Part shown: positions 7,640 through 15,750 of the stretch, piece by piece
Position numbering within the stretch: the first letter of the stretch is position 1
How the letters are laid out: each line of letters starts with the position of its first letter
NCBI RefSeq assembly: GCF_024506395.1
Contig: NZ_JANIBO010000003.1
Location: 92,947 to 156,946 of the forward strand
Direction: 5' to 3'
From: Cetobacterium sp. NK01
GTDB lineage: Bacteria > Fusobacteriota > Fusobacteriia > Fusobacteriales > Fusobacteriaceae
Length of the DNA: 64,000 nt
Program-made: the position numbers and the translations under genes
The notes under the pieces: model-generated
Told to the model about the DNA's origin: nothing
The model's input: the letters and a program-made list of their open reading frames with translations, nothing else
The model's database searches: none

Positions 7640-9436
7640 ATGAAAAGATTAGATAAAAAAACAAAAAAATATGTTGTGGTAGCAGGAACTCTTTTTACTA
7701 TGGTAACTATCTCTTTGGGAGTTGCCACACAAAATTTGGCTAGGGCTCTAAACTATCATATAGCCCTTGGAAAACCTCTATATGAAAGACTTTATAACCC
7801 ATATTCAATACTGCGATGGAAGGTCTTATATGAAAATCCATATTTAAAAAGATATGTGGATATAAGTACAACCTTAGGAGCAAGTTTACTTTTTACTTTT
7901 ACTGTGGGGATATTTATTTATCTTTTAAAAAAACAGGAGCTCGATTCTCATGGCTCAGCTCGTTGGATAAAAGAGAGCGAGCTTTCAGAGATGGGTATTC
8001 TTTGTAAAAAAGGTGAGTATAGGGACGGAGTTATTTTAGGAAGAACTAAAAATGGAAAAACAGTTATTGAAAACGATAAAACACATATATCTGTAATAGC
8101 TCCTACCCGTTCTGGAAAAGGGGTGGGAATCATTATACCAACACTTTTAAACTGGCAAGGTAGCTCTTTAGTACTGGATTTAAAAGGGGAAAACTGGGCT
8201 TTAACATCAGGATATAGAAAAAACAGTTTAAAACATAAACTACTAAAATTTGCACCCTATTCAGAGAGTTCTATTTCATATAACCCTTTAGGTGGAGTAA
8301 GACTTGGTCGTTCTTGGGAGTTTAAAGATGTTCAAATTATTGCTGATATTTTGACAGATCCTGGAGTTGGTAAAAAAAGAGACCACTGGGAAACTTCAGC
8401 AAGTACTTTTTTAGTTGGAATGATACTTCATGTGCTCTATGAAAAAGATAAAAAAGGAGAGGTAGCAGCATTTGGTGACCTGGTAGATTATCTAACATCA
8501 ACAGAGGCTCCACTTTTTGATAGACTAAGAGGTTTAATTGTTCATGAACATGTTGAAAAAGATGGATTTTTTAAAAATATTTATGAAGAGTCTCAACTAG
8601 AGGGTATCCCACCTAGAACTCATCCAATTGTAGCTAGAACTGCAGCAGAGATTATAAATAAGGATGAAAAAGAGGCAGCAAGTATTATATCCTCTGCACT
8701 TGCTACACTGACACTATTTAAGGACCCTATTATTAGAAAAAACACTAGAAAGGTTGATTTTAAAGTTACAGATTTAATGAATTTTACTACACCTGTGGAT
8801 TTATACGTAGTTGTTGAAGCTGAAGCTATAGATACACTATCCCCCCTTGTTAGGCTTTTATTAACTCAGATTATTGGAACTCTTTGTCCAGAACTAAAAG
8901 ATATAAATAGCTCTCCTCATAAACATAGAATGATGCTTATGTTAGATGAGTTTCCAGCATTTGGGAAAGTTCCGCTTTTAGAGAAAGCATTAGCTTATAT
9001 AGCTGGATATGGAATGAAAGCTGTTATTATAGCTCAAGCTTTAAATCAATTAAAAAATGTATATGGAGATAGAAATACTATTTTAGATAACTGTATGGTG
9101 TCTGTTTACTATACTCCAACTCCTTCTGATAAAGAAACTCCACAACTAATATCAGATATTTTAGGGGAAAAAACAATTAAAGTAAAAAATCAATCTTCTA
9201 AAAAAATGGGAGTAGGGCTTGATGGAAATATATCTGAAAACAGTATGGGACGAAGACTTTTAACTCCTGAAGAGGTAAGAAATAAACTGAGTGATAAAAG
9301 AAATATTATAGCTTTTGGTGGGAAATATCCACTTATGGGTTATAAGATTAGATACTATTTGGAAAAGTACTTTTTAGATAAAACGAAGGAGAAAGTTGAA
9401 AAAATAGAGGGGTTATACAATTTTGTAGAGAAGTAG
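7640..9436 (+). CDS. VirD4/TraG-family coupling protein (T4CP)
   Basis: This hexameric membrane ATPase brings the relaxase-DNA complex to the channel. The 598-aa protein has two N-terminal membrane helices (about residues 12-32 and 75-95), a Walker A motif APTRSGKG near residue 154, LVLDLKGENWALTSGYR shortly after, and a Walker B motif MLMLDEFPAFGK near residue 433 followed by KAVIIAQALNQL. These are typical TraG/VirD4 features. Unusually it sits inside the virB cluster, between virB10 and virB11. The start has GGTGG upstream, eight bases after the virB10 stop. Confidence 0.93.
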   Translation: MKRLDKKTKKYVVVAGTLFTMVTISLGVATQNLARALNYHIALGKPLYERLYNPYSILRWKVLYENPYLKRYVDISTTLGASLLFTFTVGIFIYLLKKQELDSHGSARWIKESELSEMGILCKKGEYRDGVILGRTKNGKTVIENDKTHISVIAPTRSGKGVGIIIPTLLNWQGSSLVLDLKGENWALTSGYRKNSLKHKLLKFAPYSESSISYNPLGGVRLGRSWEFKDVQIIADILTDPGVGKKRDHWETSASTFLVGMILHVLYEKDKKGEVAAFGDLVDYLTSTEAPLFDRLRGLIVHEHVEKDGFFKNIYEESQLEGIPPRTHPIVARTAAEIINKDEKEAASIISSALATLTLFKDPIIRKNTRKVDFKVTDLMNFTTPVDLYVVVEAEAIDTLSPLVRLLLTQIIGTLCPELKDINSSPHKHRMMLMLDEFPAFGKVPLLEKALAYIAGYGMKAVIIAQALNQLKNVYGDRNTILDNCMVSVYYTPTPSDKETPQLISDILGEKTIKVKNQSSKKMGVGLDGNISENSMGRRLLTPEEVRNKLSDKRNIIAFGGKYPLMGYKIRYYLEKYFLDKTKEKVEKIEGLYNFVEK

Positions 9437-9464
9437 AAGGGAGAAAATGTTGGAGGAGTAGAGT

Positions 9465-9737
9465 ATGAATAAAAAGAAAAGTTATGAAAGTTATGATGAT
9501 AAAAAACAACAGATACTTGAAAAATCAAAAAAGTTAAAGATGGAAAAAAATGAGTATCTGAAAAAATTAACAATTGAATATTTCTATGGATTTGTGAAAA
9601 ACGAGAGTACAGCTAGAATTTTGGAAGCTAAAAGAGGTGATAAGAGTTTTTTAAAACAACTACATGATGAGCTAGGGAAAGTGTTGGAGTTAAAAGAAGG
9701 TGAGAGTGTGGAGAATGGAGCAGAAAAAGGAGTATAA
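9465..9737 (+). CDS. Small charged protein in the transfer operon
   Basis: A 90-aa lysine- and glutamate-rich protein predicted to be alpha-helical, with no recognised domain. The ATG at 9465 follows GGAGGAG by seven bases. Its 3' end overlaps the VirB11 gene start by 23 bases. Its place between the coupling protein and the VirB11 ATPase suggests an accessory role at the cytoplasmic base of the channel. That is inferred from position only. Confidence 0.6.
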   Translation: MNKKKSYESYDDKKQQILEKSKKLKMEKNEYLKKLTIEYFYGFVKNESTARILEAKRGDKSFLKQLHDELGKVLELKEGESVENGAEKGV

Positions 9738-10650
9738 TAGACGAATTTTAAATATTTTGGGATTTTCTTTTGGGAAGGAGATTTTGGAGTTGCTTCAAGA
9801 TGATGATGTGATTGAGGTGATGCTAAACCCAGATGGAAAACTTTGGATAGATACTTTAAGTGGTGGCCAAAGAGATACTGAGCTTTTTGTAGATGCAGAC
9901 ACAGCTATGAGAATTATAAACACTGTGGCAACTCATGTAAAAACCATAGTGGATGAGAGAAATAGTGGGCTAAGTGCAGAGCTTCCTGAAACAGGATTTA
10001 GATTTGAAGGGCGAGTTCCACCAACTGTGAAAAACCCAAGTTTTACAATAAGAAAGATGTCAACTCTTGTGTTTTCTCTAAGGGATTATGTGAATATGGG
10101 ATGTTTAAAAGAGAATCAATTAAATATTATAGAAAAAGCTATTCATGATAGAAAAAATATACTTGTGGTTGGAGGAACAAGTAGCGGAAAAACAACTTTT
10201 GTCAACGCTTGCATAGGTAGCATAAAAAAAGATGAAAGGTTGCTTATTTTAGAGGACACAAGAGAGCTACAAAGCCTTTGCCCAAATACAGTTTTCTTTA
10301 AAACTTCTGATTATACATCGATGACAGACCTTTTAAAATCAACTATGAGATATAGGCCAGATAGAATTATAGTTGGAGAGATTAGAGGAAAAGAGGCTCT
10401 AGATTTACTAACAGCTTGGAACTCTGGACACCCTGGAGGTATCTCAACTATTCATAGTGATTCAGCTATTGGTGGCTTAAGACAACTTGAACAGTATATT
10501 GAAAGGGTATCTGTAAATAAACAGCAGGAGCTGATTGGAAAAACTGTTGATATTATTGTGGTTTTAAAAAGAGAGCGTGGCTTAAGAAAGGTAACATCTA
10601 TAACTGAGCTAGTGGAGTTTAATAAGGGATATATTTTAAAAGAGTTCTAG
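9715..10650 (+). CDS. VirB11/TrbB-like traffic ATPase
   Basis: A 311-aa cytoplasmic hexameric ATPase that powers pilus assembly and switches the channel to transport. Motifs in order: Walker A VVGGTSSGKTT near residue 150, the Asp box LILEDTREL, Walker B-like RIIVGEIRGKEAL and the His box SGHPGGISTIHS. All are canonical for VirB11/TrbB. An in-frame GTG lies five codons upstream; the ATG at 9715 is preferred because AAGGTGAG lies about ten bases upstream. It overlaps the preceding small gene. Confidence 0.9.
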   Translation: MEQKKEYNRRILNILGFSFGKEILELLQDDDVIEVMLNPDGKLWIDTLSGGQRDTELFVDADTAMRIINTVATHVKTIVDERNSGLSAELPETGFRFEGRVPPTVKNPSFTIRKMSTLVFSLRDYVNMGCLKENQLNIIEKAIHDRKNILVVGGTSSGKTTFVNACIGSIKKDERLLILEDTRELQSLCPNTVFFKTSDYTSMTDLLKSTMRYRPDRIIVGEIRGKEALDLLTAWNSGHPGGISTIHSDSAIGGLRQLEQYIERVSVNKQQELIGKTVDIIVVLKRERGLRKVTSITELVEFNKGYILKEF

Positions 10651-10659
10651 GAGGAAGTT

Positions 10660-10914
10660 ATGAAGAAAAATAGAGTACCTGTTTGCCAAGGACTTATTAA
10701 GCCTCAAACAATTATGGGAGTTTCAAGAGAGGCTTTTATACTAAATATAACCTTAGGAGGTGTATTTTTACTAGCTTTAAAGCAACCAATGCTACTGGTT
10801 ATCAACTTTATTATTCACTTTATTTTAAGGGGAGTTTGTAAAAAAGATCCTCTGCTTATAAAGATTTTTTTTAAGAGATATAGCAAACAAAAAGACTATT
10901 TAAACGAGGGCTAA
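10660..10914 (+). CDS. VirB3/TrbD-like inner-membrane protein
   Basis: An 84-aa protein with a polar N-terminus (VPVCQGLIKPQTIMGVSREAF) and two adjacent hydrophobic segments. The phrase GVSREAF followed by the membrane hairpin is the usual VirB3/TrbD pattern, and the gene lies directly upstream of virB4, its normal partner. GGAGGAAGTT before the ATG sets the start. VirB3 anchors the VirB4 ATPase at the inner membrane. Confidence 0.82.
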   Translation: MKKNRVPVCQGLIKPQTIMGVSREAFILNITLGGVFLLALKQPMLLVINFIIHFILRGVCKKDPLLIKIFFKRYSKQKDYLNEG

Positions 10915-10915
10915 T

Positions 10916-13291
10916 ATGATAAGAGAGTATAAAAAATTAAAGGATAAGTTAAGCTATTATGTCCCTTGGGTACTGCTTGTAGATGAGGGAGTGGTTTTAA
11001 ATAAAAATGGAACTTTAGAAAAAACTTTTAGATATAGAGGAAAAGATTTAGATAACGCCACAGAGGAGGAGCTAGAGTATATTGTGGCAAAAATAAATAA
11101 CGTAATAAAAAGATTTGATAGTGGCTGGAGCATATTTGTAGAGGCTAGAAGAAAACGCAGTGATAGCTATGTAAAAAATAACTCTCATATTTTAGGATTA
11201 CAAATTATTGATGAGGAAAGATATGGCCATTTTCAAAGTGGAAATCATTTTGAAAGTGAGTACTATTTAACTTTTGTGTATTTAACACCACTAGATAATA
11301 GGAAAAAATTAGGTGACTTTTTTGTGAAGAGAAAGGTTTCTAGAAAGAATAACTTAGATGAAGTGGTGGAAAAGTTTAAAAAAGAGTGTGGGGAGATATA
11401 TGAGCTGTTAAAGGAGATTTTTTTAGAAATATATCCACTAAATGACGAGGAAACATACACCTATCTACACTCTTGTGTATCTCAGTATGAGATGGCAAAG
11501 GTTAAAATTCCAACTGTTCCAAACTATATGGGAAACTATCTATGTGACACTCCTATGATTGGTGGCTTAAAGCCTCAACTTGGAGAAAAACATATGAGAA
11601 CTATCTCTATTCTTGATTTTCCACAATATACAGAGGCTGGATTTTTCGATAGATTGAACCATCTGAATATAGAGTATAGGTGGGTAACAAGGTTTTTAAC
11701 TCTTGGAAAGCAGGAGTCACTATCAATATTAAAAGGTGTCTGGAACACTACTTTCCAAGGGAGATTATCTTTTCTTCAAAGAGTTTTAAATGAGTTTACA
11801 AATGGAGAAAAACATCTAAATGAAAACCGAGATGCCCTTGAAAAAGCTGAGGGTATAGATGATCAAATGAACTTAGTAAGAGGGGATTATTTATCTCAAG
11901 GATACTATACTTGTACAATTATTGTTTTGGATTCTGATTTTCATGAGGTTGAGAGAAAGGCAGAGCTTATTTGTAAAACTATAAATGATATGGGATTTGT
12001 GGCAGTAATCGAGGGTGTCAATGGAGTTGAAGCTTATCTTGGAAGTAATCCTGGGGATATATACCATAATATTAGACGACCAATTCTAAACTCTATAACT
12101 TTATCCCACCTTATACCTCTAAACTCAGTTTGGGCAGGGGATAGGGAAAATAGACATCTGAAAGTTGATTCACTTATCTATACAGAAACTGAAGGAGCAA
12201 CACCATTTCGATTTAATCTTCATGTGGGAGATGTGGGGCACACATGTATTGTAGGACCAACTGGAGCTGGAAAATCGGTGCTTTTAGGTGCTATAGCTTC
12301 TCACTTTTTTAGATATGATAACTCAAATGTATATTTCTTTGATAAAGATGGTTCAAGTAGAGTTCTTACATACTCTATGGGTGGGCACTTTTATGATTTG
12401 GGGGAGGAGGATTTAAGCTTTCAACCTCTTGGTGATGTGGACTCTGAAATAGAGTTAATGTGGGCTAACGATTGGATAATTGAGATATTTATCCAAGAGG
12501 GAATAGAGCTGACACCACTACAAAAGGATAAAATATGGGAAGCTTTAAAACTTCTAGGCACAACTCCAAAAGAGTTTCGAACTTTAACAGCATTTTCTAA
12601 CTATCTAAGTGACACAACATTAAAAGAGGCTCTTAGCAACTATATGATAACTGGAGCTCTTGGAAGATACTTTGACTCAGATAAAGAGAGTATACACTAT
12701 GATAGGTGGCAGGTATTTGAAATGGGAAAGATTTTTAACAATAAGCAGGCTCTAATTCCACTTTTAAACTACCTTTTTCATAAGATAGAGAGAAGATTAG
12801 ATGGTAGCCCAAGTTTAATTATACTAGATGAGTGCTGGATGTTCTTTGACAATGAGATGTTTTCAAATAAGATTCGTGAGTGGTTAAAGGTCCTTAGAAA
12901 GAAAAATACATCTGTTGTTTTTGCTACACAGGAGTTAGGAGATATTTTAAACTCTAAGCTCTTTACAACAATTTTAGATGCATGTAAAACAAAGATATTT
13001 TTACCTAATCTGAATGCTCAAGGGGAAAATTATATACCTATCTATGAAAAGTTTGGTTTAAATAGACGTGAGGTAGAGATTATAGCAGTTTCAACTCCAA
13101 AGAAAGAGTACTATTTAAAAAGTGAAGTTGGAGCTAGAAAGTTTTCTTTAGCACTACGCGAAAAAAGTTTGAAACTTCTTGCTTCTTCAAGTCAAGAGAA
13201 TCAAAATCTAGCTTTAGAGATATATAAAAGATGTGGTAATAGAGATGAGTTTACAAAGGAGTTTTTAAATTTAAAGGATGGTGAGGTATGA
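10916..13291 (+). CDS. VirB4/TrbE-like ATPase
   Basis: The large conserved ATPase of the secretion machine (791 aa). The N-terminal CagE/TrbE domain covers roughly residues 1-420, including WSIFVEARRKRSDSY. Walker A is VGPTGAGKSVLLG near residue 446, and the Walker B region LIILDECWMFFD is near residue 635, followed by VVFATQEL. Length and motif order match full-length VirB4. The ATG starts one base after the virB3 stop, so the pair is tightly coupled. Confidence 0.93.
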   Translation: MIREYKKLKDKLSYYVPWVLLVDEGVVLNKNGTLEKTFRYRGKDLDNATEEELEYIVAKINNVIKRFDSGWSIFVEARRKRSDSYVKNNSHILGLQIIDEERYGHFQSGNHFESEYYLTFVYLTPLDNRKKLGDFFVKRKVSRKNNLDEVVEKFKKECGEIYELLKEIFLEIYPLNDEETYTYLHSCVSQYEMAKVKIPTVPNYMGNYLCDTPMIGGLKPQLGEKHMRTISILDFPQYTEAGFFDRLNHLNIEYRWVTRFLTLGKQESLSILKGVWNTTFQGRLSFLQRVLNEFTNGEKHLNENRDALEKAEGIDDQMNLVRGDYLSQGYYTCTIIVLDSDFHEVERKAELICKTINDMGFVAVIEGVNGVEAYLGSNPGDIYHNIRRPILNSITLSHLIPLNSVWAGDRENRHLKVDSLIYTETEGATPFRFNLHVGDVGHTCIVGPTGAGKSVLLGAIASHFFRYDNSNVYFFDKDGSSRVLTYSMGGHFYDLGEEDLSFQPLGDVDSEIELMWANDWIIEIFIQEGIELTPLQKDKIWEALKLLGTTPKEFRTLTAFSNYLSDTTLKEALSNYMITGALGRYFDSDKESIHYDRWQVFEMGKIFNNKQALIPLLNYLFHKIERRLDGSPSLIILDECWMFFDNEMFSNKIREWLKVLRKKNTSVVFATQELGDILNSKLFTTILDACKTKIFLPNLNAQGENYIPIYEKFGLNRREVEIIAVSTPKKEYYLKSEVGARKFSLALREKSLKLLASSSQENQNLALEIYKRCGNRDEFTKEFLNLKDGEV

Positions 13292-14100
13292 GAAAAATTA
13301 GGAGTTTAGTGTTGCTTTTTATAATTTTAGGACTTTCAACTTTGGGAAAATCTATAAGCATAAAGGGGTTTGGAGATTTACTAAATTTAGTTAAAACTAT
13401 ATCTAAAACTCAAACTGGGATGAATACAGAGCTATTGGACCAAGGAATAAAACAGGCAAAACAGATTGAAAATGAGATAAATATGATAAAAAATCAAGTT
13501 GAAAACTTAAAAAGACTTGGAAAAAATATAAGTGATGGAAATATAAACTCTTTGAGATACACTTTAAATCAGGCTATTTCATTACAAGATCAAAGTAAGG
13601 GATTTATATATAATCAACAAGAACTAGTTAATAGATATTGGGATATATATAAAAAGGACCCGGAAAATTTTGAAAAGAACACAGAGTTTACAGAGGAGAA
13701 TCTTAAAAAAGTGGATAGAGAGCTAAAAAAAGCTAAGGAGATGACGCAATATGCTCTTTATGATTCTATGATAAACTCAGGTTTTACAGCACAACTTAAA
13801 AGTGATAAAGCAAACTTAGAAACTCTACTTAATGCCAGCAGTACAACAACTGGTGCCCTTCAAGCAATTCAAGCAACAAATAATCTACTTGGACAAACTA
13901 ATACAATACTACTAGATTTAAAAAGCGTAATGTCAACAATGGTTAAAATGAACGCTTCTGTGGAATCTGTAAAGGTGACAGAGGACAATGCAAAAGAGAA
14001 CAAACTTGATACTCTTGAAGCTGACTTGAAAAAATCTATGAATGAGGAGTTACAAAGATATGAGGAGCTAAAAAAACAGAAAGTGACGATTGGAGGCTGA
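13288..14100 (+). CDS. VirB5/TrbJ-like periplasmic protein
   Basis: A 270-aa secreted protein with a signal peptide (residues 6-22) and a long helical body. The features match TrbJ/VirB5: glutamine-rich helices, ENEINMIKNQVENLKRLG near the N-terminus and the conserved stretch TTGALQAIQATNNLLGQT near residue 190. VirB5 proteins sit at the pilus tip. The ATG overlaps the virB4 stop by four bases. Confidence 0.8.
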   Translation: MRKIRSLVLLFIILGLSTLGKSISIKGFGDLLNLVKTISKTQTGMNTELLDQGIKQAKQIENEINMIKNQVENLKRLGKNISDGNINSLRYTLNQAISLQDQSKGFIYNQQELVNRYWDIYKKDPENFEKNTEFTEENLKKVDRELKKAKEMTQYALYDSMINSGFTAQLKSDKANLETLLNASSTTTGALQAIQATNNLLGQTNTILLDLKSVMSTMVKMNASVESVKVTEDNAKENKLDTLEADLKKSMNEELQRYEELKKQKVTIGG

Positions 14101-14120
14101 TTTAAATTTTAGACTTTTTA

Positions 14121-15035
14121 GTGGTTATAGGTGAGTTTAAAAATTTGAGCACAAGTATAATAAACAACCTAACTCCAACTGTTAAAAGTATGCTCTATAT
14201 ATTTTTAATGTTGGACTTAACTCTTTCCATGCTTTTTAATGAGGACGATGGAATGGGAATATTTATAACTTTTATGAAAAAAATTCTTCTCTATGGGTTT
14301 TTCATATGGGTTATAACAAAGTACGGATATATTATAAAAACTGTTTTAGATGGCTTTATACAACTTGGGAATTTGGCTTCTATTGGGGTGGCTTCAAAAT
14401 CCCTTGAAACCTCTCCAGGAGTTGTATTTTCACTGGTTATGTCAAAGATAACACCAATATTTCTAACTGTTTCAGCTGGAGCTTTAGCTATGGACTTGGC
14501 TTTAATCGAAAGTTTGCCAATAACTCTTTTTCTACTTGGAAGTAGCCTTGGAATTGTGGCAGGACTTATAGCTCTAGAGATAGTTATTATTTTTATAAAG
14601 TTTTATCTTACAACAGCACTGGCTTTTGTACTTATGCCCTTTGGAGTTTTCTCTAAGACTAGAGAGGTGGCCACAAAGGGACTTCACTCTCTTCTTTCCC
14701 AAGGAGTTGAGATTATGGTAGCTGTTATAATTATAAACTTTTTTAATAGGTATATTGAGAATTTTTTAATGTTAGATTCTATAGATGATAAAAATCCCAT
14801 TGGACTTATAAATAATTTGGTGATAGTTATATTTTTCTTTTTACTAATAACAAGAATTCCAATTATAGTGTCAACACTTTTAACTGGATCAATAAGCAAT
14901 TTATCTCTTACTGATTCTGGAATAAGAAATGCTTCTGGTAACTTAAATCGTGGGAATATTGGAAAAGCTGGTTCTGAGATAAAAAATATGGGTGAAAAGG
15001 TTTATTCTGCATATAAGAAAGCTACTGGTGGTTAG
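14121..15035 (+). CDS. VirB6/TrbL-like polytopic membrane protein
   Basis: A 304-aa protein with five or six hydrophobic segments (for example VVFSLVMSKITPIFLTVSAG, SLGIVAGLIALEIVIIFIKF and LVIVIFFFLLITRIPIIVS), typical of TrbL/VirB6, which line the inner-membrane channel. The first in-frame conventional start is GTG at 14121, but no ribosome site precedes it. GGAGG at 14092-14097 would instead suit an ATT at 14106, so the true start is uncertain by five codons. The polar glycine/serine-rich C-terminus is normal for TrbL. Confidence 0.8.
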   Translation: MVIGEFKNLSTSIINNLTPTVKSMLYIFLMLDLTLSMLFNEDDGMGIFITFMKKILLYGFFIWVITKYGYIIKTVLDGFIQLGNLASIGVASKSLETSPGVVFSLVMSKITPIFLTVSAGALAMDLALIESLPITLFLLGSSLGIVAGLIALEIVIIFIKFYLTTALAFVLMPFGVFSKTREVATKGLHSLLSQGVEIMVAVIIINFFNRYIENFLMLDSIDDKNPIGLINNLVIVIFFFLLITRIPIIVSTLLTGSISNLSLTDSGIRNASGNLNRGNIGKAGSEIKNMGEKVYSAYKKATGG

Positions 15036-15036
15036 G

Positions 15037-15531
15037 ATGAGAAGAAAAATAGGTATTATAGCAACCTCTTTATTACTTTATCTCTTTGTAAAAGAGCTAA
15101 GCAATAGATATTTTGTTTTAAATCTATCTCCTAGTATGGAAAAAGGTATCTATCTATTAAAGGAGATTGATGAGTTAAAAAAAGGGGACGTTGTAGTTTT
15201 AAATATCCCCTTAAATATTGAAGAAACCCTTTATTCTAGAGGGTATCTGCCTAAAAATATAAAGACACTTTTAAAAGAGGTGGTAGCAGTAGAAGGGGAT
15301 TCTATTAAGGTAGATCACAATAAAATCTATATAAATGGTGAGTTTAAAGGAGATATTGCTGAGGTGGATCCAAAAGGCAGAGAGTTAGTTAGTTTTGTAA
15401 AAGATGGAGTTTTAAAAAGTGGTGAGGTTTTTCTTCTAGGAAGAGGGAAAAATAGCTTTGATAGCAGATATTTTGGAGCTGTGGAAAAAAACGAAATATT
15501 AAAAAAAACTATTTTAATAAAGGAGTTTTAA
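15037..15531 (+). CDS. TraF-type S26 signal peptidase
   Basis: A 164-aa membrane-anchored serine peptidase. After one membrane helix (residues 4-18) comes LSPSMEKG with the catalytic serine S33. The general base is K80 in LLKEVVAVEGD, and the C-terminal FLLGRGKNSFDSRYFG matches the S26 box. TraF-type peptidases process the VirB2/TrbC pilin, sometimes cyclising it. An upstream in-frame ATG inside the virB6 gene is rejected; the start at 15037 lies two bases after the virB6 stop. Confidence 0.85.
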   Translation: MRRKIGIIATSLLLYLFVKELSNRYFVLNLSPSMEKGIYLLKEIDELKKGDVVVLNIPLNIEETLYSRGYLPKNIKTLLKEVVAVEGDSIKVDHNKIYINGEFKGDIAEVDPKGRELVSFVKDGVLKSGEVFLLGRGKNSFDSRYFGAVEKNEILKKTILIKEF

Positions 15532-15750
15532 ATGGATTATAACCAAGAGAGATTAGAAAAGGAAGTTATTTTAGAGCAGTTAGATAAAATAGAAAAGCTT
15601 ATAGAGGAGCATGAGGAGAATACAAAATATTTAAGAGAAAGTATTGTCGAATCCTTTTTAAACTATTGTAAATGCCAGGATGTTAAAGAGTTACTGGAAA
15701 AGGAGGAGTTTGAAGACTTAGTATCATCATATAAAGAGGTAGAGCCATGA
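15532..15750 (+). CDS. Small acidic protein in the transfer operon
   Basis: A 72-aa acidic, helical protein (EQLDKIEKLIEEHEENTKYL). The ATG follows directly on the peptidase stop, and its own stop overlaps the next start by four bases. This tight packing supports it as a real gene. No domain is recognised and no function is proposed. Confidence 0.55.
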   Translation: MDYNQERLEKEVILEQLDKIEKLIEEHEENTKYLRESIVESFLNYCKCQDVKELLEKEEFEDLVSSYKEVEP

